Source: Petrolisthes cinctipes (lineage: Eukaryota; Arthropoda; Malacostraca; Decapoda; Porcellanidae). From it: DNA of 64,000 bases. The notes below the pieces were generated by a model that made no database searches, was not told the origin of the DNA, and worked only from the letters and a program-made list of their open reading frames with translations. Shown piece by piece: positions 1-10,496 of the stretch. Every line of letters begins with the position of its first letter. Within the stretch, counting starts at the first letter, position 1. The DNA lies in contig JAWQEG010000283.1 in assembly GCA_033782935.1 (NCBI GenBank), forward strand, positions 1,178,001 to 1,242,000, in the 5' to 3' direction. The position numbers were made by a program, and so were the translations under genes.

Positions 1-743
1 TATGTGCATGTATCTTCTGTACCCGTTTATATCTCAAATTCAGGCTCAAAACACCCGAAAATTCAATATTTTGGGGTCCCAGAAGCAATCTTTACATGCC
101 TACACAGTGCTAGAATATTTTCAAAATATAGGCTAAAAACATGCTAAAAATCGACATTTTATGTGCCAAAAAATCGATATCTCAAATTCAGTCCCATAAC
201 ACCCGAAAATTCGATATTTAGAGGTCCCAGAAGGTATCTGTACATGCCTACTCCGTGTTAGAGTATTTTCAAAATACAGGCCAAAAACATACTGAAAATC
301 GATCTTTTAGGTGCCCAAAAGTCGATATGTGCATGCATCTTCTGTACCCGTTTATATCTCAAATTCTGGCCCTAAACACCCGAAAATTCGATATTTTGGG
401 GTCCCAGAAGCGATCTGTCCATACCTACTCCGTGTTAGAGTATTTTCAAAATTAAGGCCCAAAACATGCTCAAAATCGATATTTTTGGTGCCCAAAAGTC
501 GATATGTGCATTCATCTTCTGTACCCGTTTATATCTCAAATTCAGGCTCAAAACACCCGAAAAATCAATATTTTGGGGTCCCAGAAGCAATCTGTACATG
601 CCTACTCAGTGCTAGAATATTTTCAAAATATAGGCTAAAAACATGCTAAAAATCGATCCTTTAGGTGCCAAAAAGTCGATATCTCAAATTCAGTCCCAAA
701 ACACCCGAAAATTCGATATTTAGGGGTCCCAGAAGCGATCTGT

Positions 744-920
744 ACATGCCTACTCCGTGTTAGAGTATTTTCAAAATACATGCTCAAAACATACTGAAAA
801 TCGATCTTTTAGGTGCACAAAAGTCGATATGTGCATGCATCTTCAGTACCCGTTTATATCTGAAATTCAGGCTCAAAACACCCGAAAATTCAATATTTTG
901 GGGTCCCAGAAGCAATCTGT
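744..920 (+). repeat. Representative 177-bp monomer (type B)
   Basis: This is the first member of one trimer, taken from acatgcctactccgtg to the base before the next anchor. Diagnostic variants are tacatgctcaaaacatactg in the first half and gtgcacaaaagtcg in the middle. Its length is 59 x 3, so a reading frame entering it leaves in the same phase. This explains the runs of open frame across neighbouring monomers. Confidence 0.9.
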
Positions 921-1096
921 ACATGCCTACTCAGTGTTAGAGTATTTTCAAAATACAGGCCCAAAACATGCTGAAAATCGATATTTTAGATGCCCAAAGT
1001 CAATATGTGCATGTATCTTCTGTACCCGTTTATATCTCAAATTCAGGCTCAAAACACCCGAAAATTCAATATTTTGGGGTCCCAGAAGCAATCTTT
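921..1096 (+). repeat. Representative 176-bp monomer (type C)
   Basis: This is the second member of the trimer. It is recognised by caggcccaaaacatgctg, by ttttagatgcccaaagtc (one A shorter than type B, giving 176 bp) and by gtgcatgtatcttctg. The one-base difference shifts the reading phase relative to type B. Confidence 0.9.
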
Positions 1097-1244
1097 ACAT
1101 GCCTACACAGTGCTAGAATATTTTCAAAATATAGGCTAAAAACATGCTAAAAATCGACATTTTATGTGCCAAAAAATCGATATCTCAAATTCAGTCCCAT
1201 AACACCCGAAAATTCGATATTTAGAGGTCCCAGAAGGTATCTGT
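1097..1244 (+). repeat. Representative 148-bp deleted monomer (type A)
   Basis: This is the third member of the trimer. It has the usual start (cagtgctagaatattttc) and end (gaaaattcgatattta...). In the middle, gatat is joined directly to ctcaaatt. The 29 bp running from gtgcatgcat to cgtttatat in the full monomers is missing. The same short form recurs throughout the window, so it was fixed before the trimer was amplified. Confidence 0.92.
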
Positions 1245-4200
1245 ACATGCCTACTCCGTGTTAGAGTATTTTCAAAATACAGGCCAAAAACATACTGAAA
1301 ATCGATCTTTTAGGGGCCCAAAAGTCGATATGTGCATTCATCTTCTGTACCCGTTTATATCTCAAATTCTGGCCCTAAACACCCGAAAATTCGATATTTT
1401 GGGGTCCCAGAAGCGATCTGTCCATACCTACTCCGTGTTAGAGTATTTTCAAAATTAAGGCCCAAAACATGCTCAAAATCGATATTTTTGGTGCCCAAAA
1501 GTCGATATGTGCATTCATCTTCTGTACCCGTTTATATCTCAAATTCAGGCTCAAAACACCCGAAAAATCAATATTTTGGGGTCCCAGAAGCAATCTGTAC
1601 ATGCCTACTCAGTGCTAGAATATTTTCAAAATATAGGCTAAAAACATGCTAAAAATCGATCCTTTAGGTGCCAAAAAGTCGATATCTCAAATTCAGTCCC
1701 AAAACACCCGAAAATTCGATATTTAGGGGTCCCAGAAGCGATCTGTACATGCCTACTCCGTGTTAGAGTATTTTGAAAATACATGCTCAAAACATACTGA
1801 AAATCGATCTTTTAGGTGCACAAAAGTCGATATGTGCATGCATCTTCAGTACCCGTTTATATCTCAAATTCAGGCTCAAAACACCCGAAAATTCAATATT
1901 TTGGGGTCCCAGAAGCAATCTGTACATGCCTACTCAGTGTTAGAGTATTTTCAAAATACAGGCCCAAAACATGCTGAAAATCGATATTTTAGATGCCCAA
2001 AGTCAATATGTGCATGTATCTTCTGTACCCGTTTATATCTCAAATTCAGGCTCAAAACACCCGAAAATTCAATATTTTGGGGTCCCAGAAGCAATCTTTA
2101 CATGCCTACACAGTGCTAGAATATTTTCAAAATATAGGCTAAAAACATGCTAAAAATCGACATTTTTGGTGCCAAAAAATCGATATCTCAAATTCAGTCC
2201 CATAACACCCGAAAATTCGATATTTAGAGGTCCCAGAAGCGATCTGTACATGCCTACTCCGTGTTAGAGTATTTTCAAAATACAGGCCAAAAACATACTG
2301 AAAATCGATCTTTTAGGGGCCCAAAAGTCGATATGTGCATTCATCTTCTGTACCCGTTTATATCTCAAATTCTGGCCCTAAACACCCGAAAATTCGATAT
2401 TTTGGGGTCCCAGAAGCGATCTGTCCATGCCTACTCCGTGTTAGAGTATTTTCAAAATTAAGGCCCAAAACATGCTGAAAATCGATATTTTTGGTGCCCA
2501 AAGTCAATATGTGCATGTATCTTCTGTACCCGTTTATATCTCAAATTCAGGCTCAAAACACCCGAAAATTCAATATTTTGGGGTCCCAGAAGCAATCTGT
2601 ACAGTGCTAGAATATTTTCAAAATATAGACTAAAAACATGCTAAAAATCGATCTTTTAGGTGCCAAAAAGTCGATATCTCAAATTCCGTCCCAAAACACC
2701 CGAAAATTCGATATTTACGGGTCCCAGAAGCGATCTGTACATGCCTACTCCGTGTTAGAGTATTTTCAAAATACATGCTCAAAACATACTGAAAATCGAA
2801 CTTTTAGGTACACAAAAGTCGATATGTGCATGCATCTTCAGTACCCGTTTATATCTCAAATTCAGGCTCAAAACACCCGAAAATTCAATATTTTGGGGTC
2901 CCAGAAGCAATCTGTACAGTGTTAGAGTATTTTCAAAATACAGGCCCAAAACATGCTGAAAATCGATATTTTAGATGCCCAAAATCAATATGTGCATGTA
3001 TCTTCTGTACCCGTTTATATCTCAAAATCAGGCTCAAAACACCCGAAAATTCAATATTTTGGGGTCCCAGAAGCAATCTGTACATGCCTACTCAGTGCTA
3101 GAATATTTTCAAAATATAGGCTAAAAACATGCTAAAAATCGATCTTTTAGGCGCCAAAAAGTCGATATCTCAAATTCAGTCCCAAAACACCAGAAAATTC
3201 GATATTTAGGGGACCCAGAAGCGATCTGTACATGCCTACTCCGTGTTAGAGTATTTTCAAAATACATGCTCAAAACATACTGAAAATCGATCTTTTAGGT
3301 GCACAAAAGTCGATATGTGCATGCATCTTCAGTACCCGTTTATATCTCAAATTCAGGCTCAAAACACCCGAAAATTCAATATTTTGGGGTCCCAGAAGCA
3401 ATCTGTACATGCCTACTCAGTGTTAGAGTATTTTCAAAATACAGGCCCAAAACATGCTGAAAATCGATATTTTAGATGCCTAAAGTCAATATGTGCATGT
3501 ATCTTCTGTACCCGTTTATATCTCAAATTCAGGCTCAAAACACCAGAAAATTCAATATTTTGGGGTCCCAGAAGCAATCTGTACTGTGCTAGAATATTTT
3601 CAAAATATAGGCTAAAAACATGCTAAAAATCGATCTTTTAGGTGCCAAAAAGTCGATATTTCAAATTCAGTCCCAAAACACCCGAAAATTCGATATTTAG
3701 GGGTCCCAGAAGCGATCTGTACATGCCTACTCCGTGTTAGAGTATTTTCAAAATACATGCTCAAAACATACTGAAAATCGATCTTTTAGGTGCACAAAAG
3801 TCGATATGTGCATGCATCTTCAGTACCCGTTTATATCTCAAATTCAGGCTCAAAACACCCGAAAATTCAATATTTTGGGGTCCCAGAAGCAATCTGTATA
3901 TGCCTACTCAGTGTTAGAGTATTTTCAAGATACAGGCCCAAAACATGCTGAAAATCGACATTTTAGGTGCCAAAAAAACGATATCTCAAATTCAGTCTCA
4001 AAACACCCGAAAATTCGATGTTTAGAGGTCCCAGAAGGTATCTGTACATGCCTACTCCGTGTTAGAGTATTTTCAAAATACAGGCCAAAAACATACGGAA
4101 AATCGATTTTTTAGGTGCACAAAAGTCGATATGTGCATGCATCTTCTGTACCCGTTTATATCTCAAATTCTGGCCCTAAACACCCGAAAATTCAATATTT

Positions 4201-5244
4201 TGGGGTCCCAGAAGCGATCTATACATCCCTACTCCGTGTTAGAGTATTTTCAAAATTCAGGCCCAAAACATGCTGAAAATCGATATTTTTGGTGCCCAAA
4301 GTCAATATGTGCATGTATCTTCTGTACCCGTTTATATCTCAAATTCAGGCTCAAAACACCTGAAAATTCAATATTTTGGGGTCCCAGAAGCAATCTGTAC
4401 ATGCCTACTCAGTGCTAGAATATTTTCAAAATATAGGCTAAAAACATGCTAAAAATCGATCTTTTAGGTGCCAAAAAGTCGATATCTCAAATTCAGTCCC
4501 ACAACACCCGAAAATTCGATATGTAGGGGTCACAGAAGCGATCTGTACATGCCTACTCCGTGTTAGAGTATTTTCAAAATACATGCTCAAAACATACTGA
4601 AAATCGATCTTCTAGGTGCACAAAAGTCGATATGTGCATGCATCTTCTGTACCCGTTTATATCTCAAATTCAGGCTCAAAAAACCCGAAAATTCAATATT
4701 TTGGGGTCACAGAAGCAATCTGTACATGCCTACACAGTGCTAGAATATTTTCAAAATATAGGCTAAAAACATGCTAAAAATCGACATTTTAGGTGCCAAA
4801 AAGTCGATATATCAAATTCAGTCCCAAAACACACGAAAATTCGATATTTAGAGGTCCCAGCAGGTATCTGTACATGCCTACTCCGTGTTAGAGTATTTTC
4901 AAAATACAGGCCAAAAACATACTGAAAATCGATCTTTCAGGTGCCCAAAAGTCGATATGTGCATGCATCTTCTGTACTCGTTTATATCTCAAATTCTGGC
5001 CCTAAACACCCGAAAATTCGATATTTTGGGGTCCCAGAAGCGATCTGTACATGCCTACTCCGTGTTAGAGTATTTTCAAAATTCAGGCCCAAAACATGCT
5101 GAAAATCCATATTTTTGGTGCCCAAAGTCAATATGTGCATGTATCTTCTGTACCCGTTTATATCTCAAATTCAGGCTCAAAACACCCGAAAATTAAATAT
5201 TTTGGGGTCCCTGAAGCAATCTGTACATGCCTACTCAGTGCTAG

Positions 5245-6632
5245 AATATTTTCAAAATATAGGCTAAAAACATGCTAAAAATCGATCTTTTAGGCGCCAA
5301 AAAGTCGATATCTCAAATTCAGTCCCAAAACACCAGAAAATTCGATATTTAGGGGACCCAGAAGCGATCTGTACATGCCTACTCCGTGTTAGAGTATTTT
5401 CAAAATACATGCTCAAAACATACTGAAAATCGATCTTTTAGGTGCACAAAAGTCGATATGTGCATGCATCTTCAGTACCCGTTTATATCTCAAATTCAGG
5501 CTCAAAACACACGAAAATTCAATATTTTGGGGTCCCAGAAGCAATCTGTACATGCCTACTCAGTGTTAGAGTATTTTCAAAATACAGGCCCAAAACATGC
5601 TGAAAATCGATATTTTAGATGCCTAAAGTCAATATGTGCATGTATCTTCTGTACCCGTTTATATCTCAAATTCAGGCTCAAAACACCCGAAAAATCAATA
5701 TTTTGGGGTCCCAGAAGCAATCTGTACATGCCTACTCAGTGTTAGAGTATTTTCAAAATACAGGCCCAAAACATGCTGAAAATCGATATTTTAGATGCCC
5801 AAAATCAATATGTGCATGTATCTTCTGTACCCGTTTATATCTCAAAATCAGGCTCAAAACACCCGAAAATTCAATATTTTGGGGTCCCAGAAGCAATCTG
5901 TACATGCCTACTCAGTGCTAGAATATTTTCAAAATATAGGCTAAAAACATGCTAAAAATCGATCTTTTAGGCGCCAAAAAGTCGATATCTCAAATTCAGT
6001 CCCAAAACACCAGAAAATTCGATATTTAGGGGACCCAGAAGCGATCTGTACATGCCTACTCCGTGTTAGAGTATTTTCAAAATACATGCTCAAAACATAC
6101 TGAAAATCGATCTTTTAGGTGCACAAAAGTCGATATGTGCATGCATCTTCAGTACCCGTTTATATCTCAAATTCAGGCTCAAAACACCCGAAAATTCAAT
6201 ATTTTGGGGTCCCAGAAGCAATCTGTACATGCCTACTCAGTGTTAGAGTATTTTCAAAATACAGGCCCAAAACATGCTGAAAATCGATATTTTAGATGCC
6301 TAAAGTCAATATGTGCATGTATCTTCTGTACCCGTTTATATCTCAAATTCAGGCTCAAAACACCAGAAAATTCAATATTTTGGGGTCCCAGAAGCAATCT
6401 GTACATGCCTACTCAGTGTTAGAGTATTTTCAAGATACAGGCCCAAAACATGCTGAAAATCGATATTTTAGATGCCCAAAATCAATATGTGCATGTATCT
6501 TCTGTACCCGTTTATATCTCAAAATCAGGCTCAAAACACCCGAAAATTCAATATTTTGGGGTCCCAGAAGCAATCTGTACATGCCTACACAGTGCTAGAA
6601 TATTTTCAAAATATAGGCTAAAAACATGCTAA
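5245..6632 (+). repeat. 677-bp local duplication (trimer plus one monomer)
   Basis: Landmarks at 5386, 5619 and 5773 recur at 6063, 6296 and 6450, an offset of 677 bp. That equals one 501-bp trimer plus one 176-bp type C monomer, so two type C monomers sit side by side. The private variants gatgcctaaagtc and ctcaaaatcaggctc are shared by both copies. Confidence 0.75.
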
Positions 6633-7112
6633 AAATCGACATTTTAGGTGCCAAAAAATCGATATCTCAAATTCAGTCCCAAAACACCCGAAAATTCGAT
6701 ATTTAGAGGTCCCAGAAGGTATCTGTACATGCCTACTCCGTGTTAGAGTATTTTCAAAATACATGCCAAAAACATACTGAAAATCGATCTTTTAGGTGCC
6801 CAAAAGTCGATGTGTGCATGCATCTTCTGTACCCGTTTATATCTGAAATTCTGGCCCTAAACACCCGAAAATTCGATATTTTGGGGTCCCAGAAGCGATC
6901 TGTACATGCTTACTCCGTGTTAGAGTATTTTCAAAATTCAGGCCCAAAACATGCTGAAAATCGATATTTTTGGTTCCCAAAGTTAATATGTGCATGTATC
7001 TTCTGTACCCGTTTATATCTCAAATTCAGGCTCAAAACACCCGAAAATTCAATATTTTGGGGTCCCAGAAGCAATCTGTACAGTGCTAGAATATTTATAA
7101 ATTATTGGTATA

Positions 7113-7322
7113 GTGAAACCAGCACAGCTGTTTGCTATATAATAGGCCCCTTCACAAGCCCAGGCCCCGTATAGGCATAATCTGGGTTGGAAAGGTCAAT
7201 TCCGTGACGTTCATCAGAAGTAAATAAAATTCAAATCTGGCGCTGTACTGATAGTGGAGCCACCTGGTGGTGGTGAGGTGAGGTATTAAGCCCCTCCTCC
7301 GTTGAATACCGCTCGCCCACTC
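7113..7322 (+). repeat. Left inverted terminal repeat (210 bp)
   Basis: This segment is the reverse complement of 14311-14520 over 210 bp, with two substitutions seen (one near 7303 and one near 7193) and no gaps. Outside the repeat, the tip 7104-7112 (attggtata) differs from the corresponding right tip by a small TATA-containing indel. In DIRS elements the left ITR carries the promoter for the genomic RNA. Confidence 0.97.
7136..7143 (+). promoter_or_regulatory. Candidate TATA box in left ITR
   Basis: The motif tatataat lies about 30 bp inside the left end, which is a plausible core promoter for the element. Initiation would then fall around 7165-7175. The copy in the right ITR would point inward on the minus strand. 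This is motif evidence only. Confidence 0.4.
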
Positions 7323-8097
7323 TGTCGCGGAACACGTCTCAGTCAACATCTACGCTCCTCGCTGCTACGCTATGGTATTGTGTCGCGTGTTCCTGCTAAG
7401 TTTTTCTTTTGTGTTCTAGTGGCTAGCCTGCTTTGCAGATGTATCATGTGTGTTTTCTAGGAGGGTTTTTAGGTGTTTATGGGGGTTTTTTCTTCGTTAG
7501 GACTTAGTTCTTTCCTTAAGCGAAGGGGGCTTTTCAGCCCCTGTTTTCGGAGTTTTTCTCCGTCTGTCCCCTCTTTCACTGTCCCTCCTGCCACTAGTAC
7601 ATTCTTCGTGTGTATTTTATCGGGGTTTTCTGGGGTTTTTAGCGAGGTTAGTGGGCGCCACGTGGGACTTCCCCGCCCCACGTGGTGACCACATGGGGTC
7701 TTTGCAGCCCTTCCTCTTGCCTTCCCCGATTATTATGTGTCCCCTCTCGGTAGGGGGGAGTGAGAATTGTGCCCTGGTTCTCTCTTCCTCTCCCGGGCGG
7801 GGGTTTTTTATTTTATTTTTTGGGGTTTTTCCATTATTTTCAGCCTGGAGTGTTTCTTCTCAGGCTATCGGGTCCCCTCCTACCCCTCCTTCTGGTTCAT
7901 CTGTCCGGGGGGGCCCTTTTTTACCCGCTCCATGTGGCGGACGGTTCTGGTTTTACGGGGTTTTTCCCTGGGCGGCTGCGCGAGTGTGGGGGATCGTGTT
8001 CTGGTCCCCAGGTTCAGCGGGCGTGTCCCGCTCTTCTTTCCTTCGGGGAGGATGGGTTTCGTGTCTTCGGTGTTCCAGTGTTTGCACGTGTTAACCC
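7323..8097 (+). other. Element 5' leader
   Basis: This is the region between the left ITR and the Gag-like frame. It is rich in T and C tracts, with several G-runs. Forward frames of 136-236 codons overlap it, but none shows a recognisable domain and they sit in conflicting frames. A strong acceptor-like sequence ends it (see 8113-8124), so part of the leader may be an intron. No donor matching the gtgagt or gtaagt pattern of the other three introns was found here. The closest candidate is gttagt near 7646, which is weak. Confidence 0.5.
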
Positions 8098-10495
8098 ATG
8101 TTTGTGTATTCTTTTCTCCCCCAGCCTACTCGTGCCCTTTGTGCTGCCTCAGGATGTACCGTGCGGGTCTCGCCTGACGGACACCTGCACTGTTCTCCTC
8201 ACGCACCCTGCTTCACTCCCTTGGGTTACGACCCTTTGGCGTGTGGTGTGTGCCGCCCCTGGGCTGAGTTGTGTCGGGTTACCTCCCCTTCTGCCCGCTC
8301 CAAGCTCCCTGCCCTTGCTTCTCTTCGTATGGCGTGGACGAGGGCTAGGAGAATGGCCCACAAACGAGACGGTTCTTCTTTGGCGTGGGTGGACCCGATT
8401 TTGGGAGCGGACCTGGGTTTATTCAGGACCCGTTACCCTTCTTCCTGTCTCTCGGAGTCTCAGGGGCTAGAACCTCCTGAGGCCCGAGAGATTGAGCCTC
8501 CTTCCCTAGGCGGTACTACGACTCCTTCTCGGGGCTTATCCCCCCGGGAAGCGAGCGAGTCTGTCGCGCTGGTTCTCCCGACTGCCTCACCGGTACAAGG
8601 GCCCAGCAGGGAACCCCCAGCTTCGCCTCCTGCTAGAGCTGGCTCCTCAGGCCTCTCTAGAGGACGCAAGCGTTCAGCTAAAAGGTCCCGCCACTCCAGG
8701 AAGTCCCGTGCTCGTCGCCGTTCTCCTTCCTCCTCTTCTTCGTCGTCCTCTTCCTCTTCTTCGTCGTCGGGGAGCTCTCCTTCGCCCGCCCGCAATTCCC
8801 GCAGGGGTAAGCGGGGGGGGGGGGACAGCCCCTCGTCGAGGAAGATAGTTAAGATCTTCCACGCCCTTATTCCTCACGCTTTTCCTGGGGCTTCCGTCGC
8901 GCAGCCTCCGGCTGTCGCTACGGAATCCGCTCCTGTTCCCCCGCCTCCCGCTGCTGCTCCCGTCGAGGGCTCGAGTCCTCCCGGGGATGTGGGAGTCCTT
9001 TTCGTGCCTCCCGTTTCCCCAGGGCTCGAGTCTCCGTCGGGGGACGTAGCTGAGGAGTTGGTTACCTCCGCACCTCCGTCCCCGTCACCCCCTCCTTCGG
9101 GAGACGGATACCTTCCCTACTCTTGGTCTCTTCTCCCTCCTGCATGGACCCACTCTTCGGAGGAGGGCAGACTGGTGGCCTGGTCTCCGGACACAGCTCA
9201 ACCAGACGTGTGGATCCGGAGGGATGACGTCGTGGTGAAGTGGGGGGCGGATGAGAAGGGCGAGGCTATTCCCTTCTACAAGGTCCGTCCTATCTCAGCG
9301 CCCGTACCCACTTCAGCTAGGGTGTCCTCTGCGGCGACCCTGGACGCGATGGGTTTTCTGGTGGAGTACAGCCAGCTACACTTGTCCGGGGCTTGGAGGA
9401 TTGACCGCTCCCACGGTAACACGGCTCTCCTCCTTTCCCCGGACGCGTACTTCCCGGGGGATAAGGGTGAAGGGGACCTGGATATTCCAGCCCTTCTCCT
9501 TAAGTCCCTGGACCACCAGAGAAACAACGCGCCCAGGAAGCCCCCTCCTCCGTCTTTCCCCGTCATCCTCCCTCATTCCCGGGCTCCCCCGGGCTTGAGG
9601 GAGTGCCTGTGGAAGACGGAGAAGGAGCCCCCGGTCCCCTATCAGCTGAAGGAGCCCGATGGTAAGTTGCGACAGGCGGAGTCTGCTACCCGTCTGGAGC
9701 TGGCCCACACCATCTCCACGGGAGCAGCCGCCTCGTTGATTAGGGACTGCCTCAACGCCCTAACCAACTCCTACCACGAGATGTCGGGTGTACAGCTAGC
9801 GTGAGTACCTTACTCGTGTATCATGTTTTTAGGGATGCTGGGTAGAGGGTCTCCCTGTTACTCCCGGGTACTTATCCCCGGGTTCGCTCGGTTTTCCTTG
9901 TTTACCCCTTACAGTGACCCCCTCTCTTCCATGGCCACCGTGATGGAGGGCTTGGCGGCAATGTCGACCCACTTCATGCGGGAGGAGGCGAAGGCGTTCG
10001 CCGAGGCGAGACTGGCAGCCCGCCAGGCGGCGGCTAAATCTGCGCCGGAGATGGCACAGAGGGGAGTGGTGCGAGCTGCCCCCTTGTCCCCCGCCCTCTT
10101 TGACCAACCGGCGACAGACACGATCTTCGCCTCCCTCCCAGCGGTAATCAATTTACCAAAGCCTTCCACCTCCAAGTAAGTACCTCTCGTGTTCGTCTTA
10201 CCCGAGTTGTCACGGGGGTGAAATGAAAGGATTTTCGGGTCTACTTTGGTTCCTAATCATTCTGTTTGTCCGTAGGCCACGTGCCCCACAGCCAGCCAGA
10301 CCAGCCTACCAGCCCCGGAGGCCCTCCCAGCCCTCCAGGCTACCGAGGCCCTCCTATCCCACTCCCCCGAGAGCACACAACAGGCCCTCCCAGAGGGGCC
10401 AGCAGCCCTTTCGAGGAAGGGGACAGGGCTCCAAGTCCTACTCGAAGCCCAAGTCCTCCTTCAACCACCCCGCCCAGAAGGACCGCGCCACTTGA
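8098..10495 (+). CDS. Gag-like protein of the DIRS element (three exons)
   Basis: This is the structural protein expected to bind and package the element RNA. Exon 1 is 8098-9800, exon 2 is 9915-10175 and exon 3 is 10276-10495. Together they make 2184 nt, an uninterrupted 727-residue frame. Near the N-terminus is a cysteine/histidine cluster that looks zinc-binding: C15, C20, H29, H31, C32, H35, C38, C49 and C52. Next comes an Arg/Ser-rich basic stretch with about 14 consecutive serines (residues about 211-225), then a G12 homopolymer coding glycine. A Pro-rich linker follows, then a globular region of unknown fold around residues 335-560. Exon 3 is Pro/Arg/Gln/Gly-rich (QQPFRGRGQGSK), typical of a nucleic-acid-binding tail. 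Order and context identify it as Gag; no capsid fold is claimed. The ATG is the first in frame, but an upstream exon is possible. Its C-terminus overlaps the RT frame. Confidence 0.75.
8113..8124 (+). promoter_or_regulatory. Candidate splice acceptor before Gag zinc-binding region
   Basis: The pyrimidine tract ttttctcccccag lies eight codons after the ATG at 8098 and directly before the conserved cysteine-rich segment. If it is used, the true Gag N-terminus lies in an upstream exon and the ATG at 8098 is intronic. No convincing partner donor was identified. Confidence 0.35.
9801..9914 (+). other. Intron 1 in Gag (114 nt)
   Basis: The donor is gtgagtacct at 9801, and the acceptor is a pyrimidine-rich stretch ending ccttacag at 9914. 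Read through, the frame hits a stop at 9802-9804, formed by the donor itself. Removing the 114 nt joins the codon split as gc + t and continues the same frame into exon 2. The acceptor and donor follow the consensus of spliceosomal introns. Confidence 0.75.
10176..10275 (+). other. Intron 2 in Gag (100 nt)
   Basis: The donor is gtaagtacct at 10176. A branch-like tcctaatcat lies about 25 bases before the acceptor tttgtccgtag at 10275. Without splicing the frame stops at 10177-10179, again within the donor. Removing exactly 100 nt joins aa + g (Lys) and opens the basic Pro/Arg-rich tail in the right frame. Confidence 0.75.
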
Positions 10496-10496
10496 G

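Larger units (their letters stand above)
1..2460 (+). repeat. 1003-bp double-trimer higher-order repeat
   Basis: Sequence starting at position 1 recurs at 1004 and again near 2007. Equivalent landmarks lie at 255, 1258 and 2261, and at 757 and 1760. Within each unit two trimers alternate: one carries aggccaaaaacatactg and the other tacatgctcaaaacatactg. Shared private variants, such as the misspelled anchor ctgtccat near 1421 and 2424, show that the unit amplified as about 1 kb and not as single trimers. The left edge is cut by the window. Confidence 0.85.
1..7096 (+). repeat. Satellite array, left block
   Basis: This block is head-to-tail copies of an AT-rich 177-bp monomer family, all in one orientation. 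Anchoring on the motif gtacatgcctac gives spacings of 148, 177 and 176/177 bp in rotation, a trimer of about 501 bp. The block ends inside a monomer at gaatattt, where the retroelement begins. No host gene is visible. The many open frames are repeat copies of each other and mostly lack an ATG at the frame start, so they are not annotated as genes. A centromeric or pericentromeric location is inferred from the size and homogeneity of the array only. Confidence 0.97.

Noticed and set aside
700..760. TTAGGG-like telomere motif within tttaggggtccc
   Set aside because: It occurs once per monomer as part of the satellite, not in tandem hexamers.
255..7174. Dozens of repeated open frames of 60-189 codons in the satellite, left block
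   Set aside because: They are the same repeat read in frame. The 177-bp monomer is a multiple of three with few stops, and most begin at GTG or TTG and not ATG. Frames restart at each 176- or 148-bp monomer. No protein family is recognisable.
7152..7349. Frame within the left ITR and its twin at 14281-14481
   Set aside because: Both are the same inverted repeat read on opposite strands. The sequence is explained by the ITR.
7651..8470. Frames of 136-236 codons in the element leader
   Set aside because: They overlap each other in conflicting frames, have biased composition and show no motif. One may contain an undetected upstream exon, but I cannot support it.
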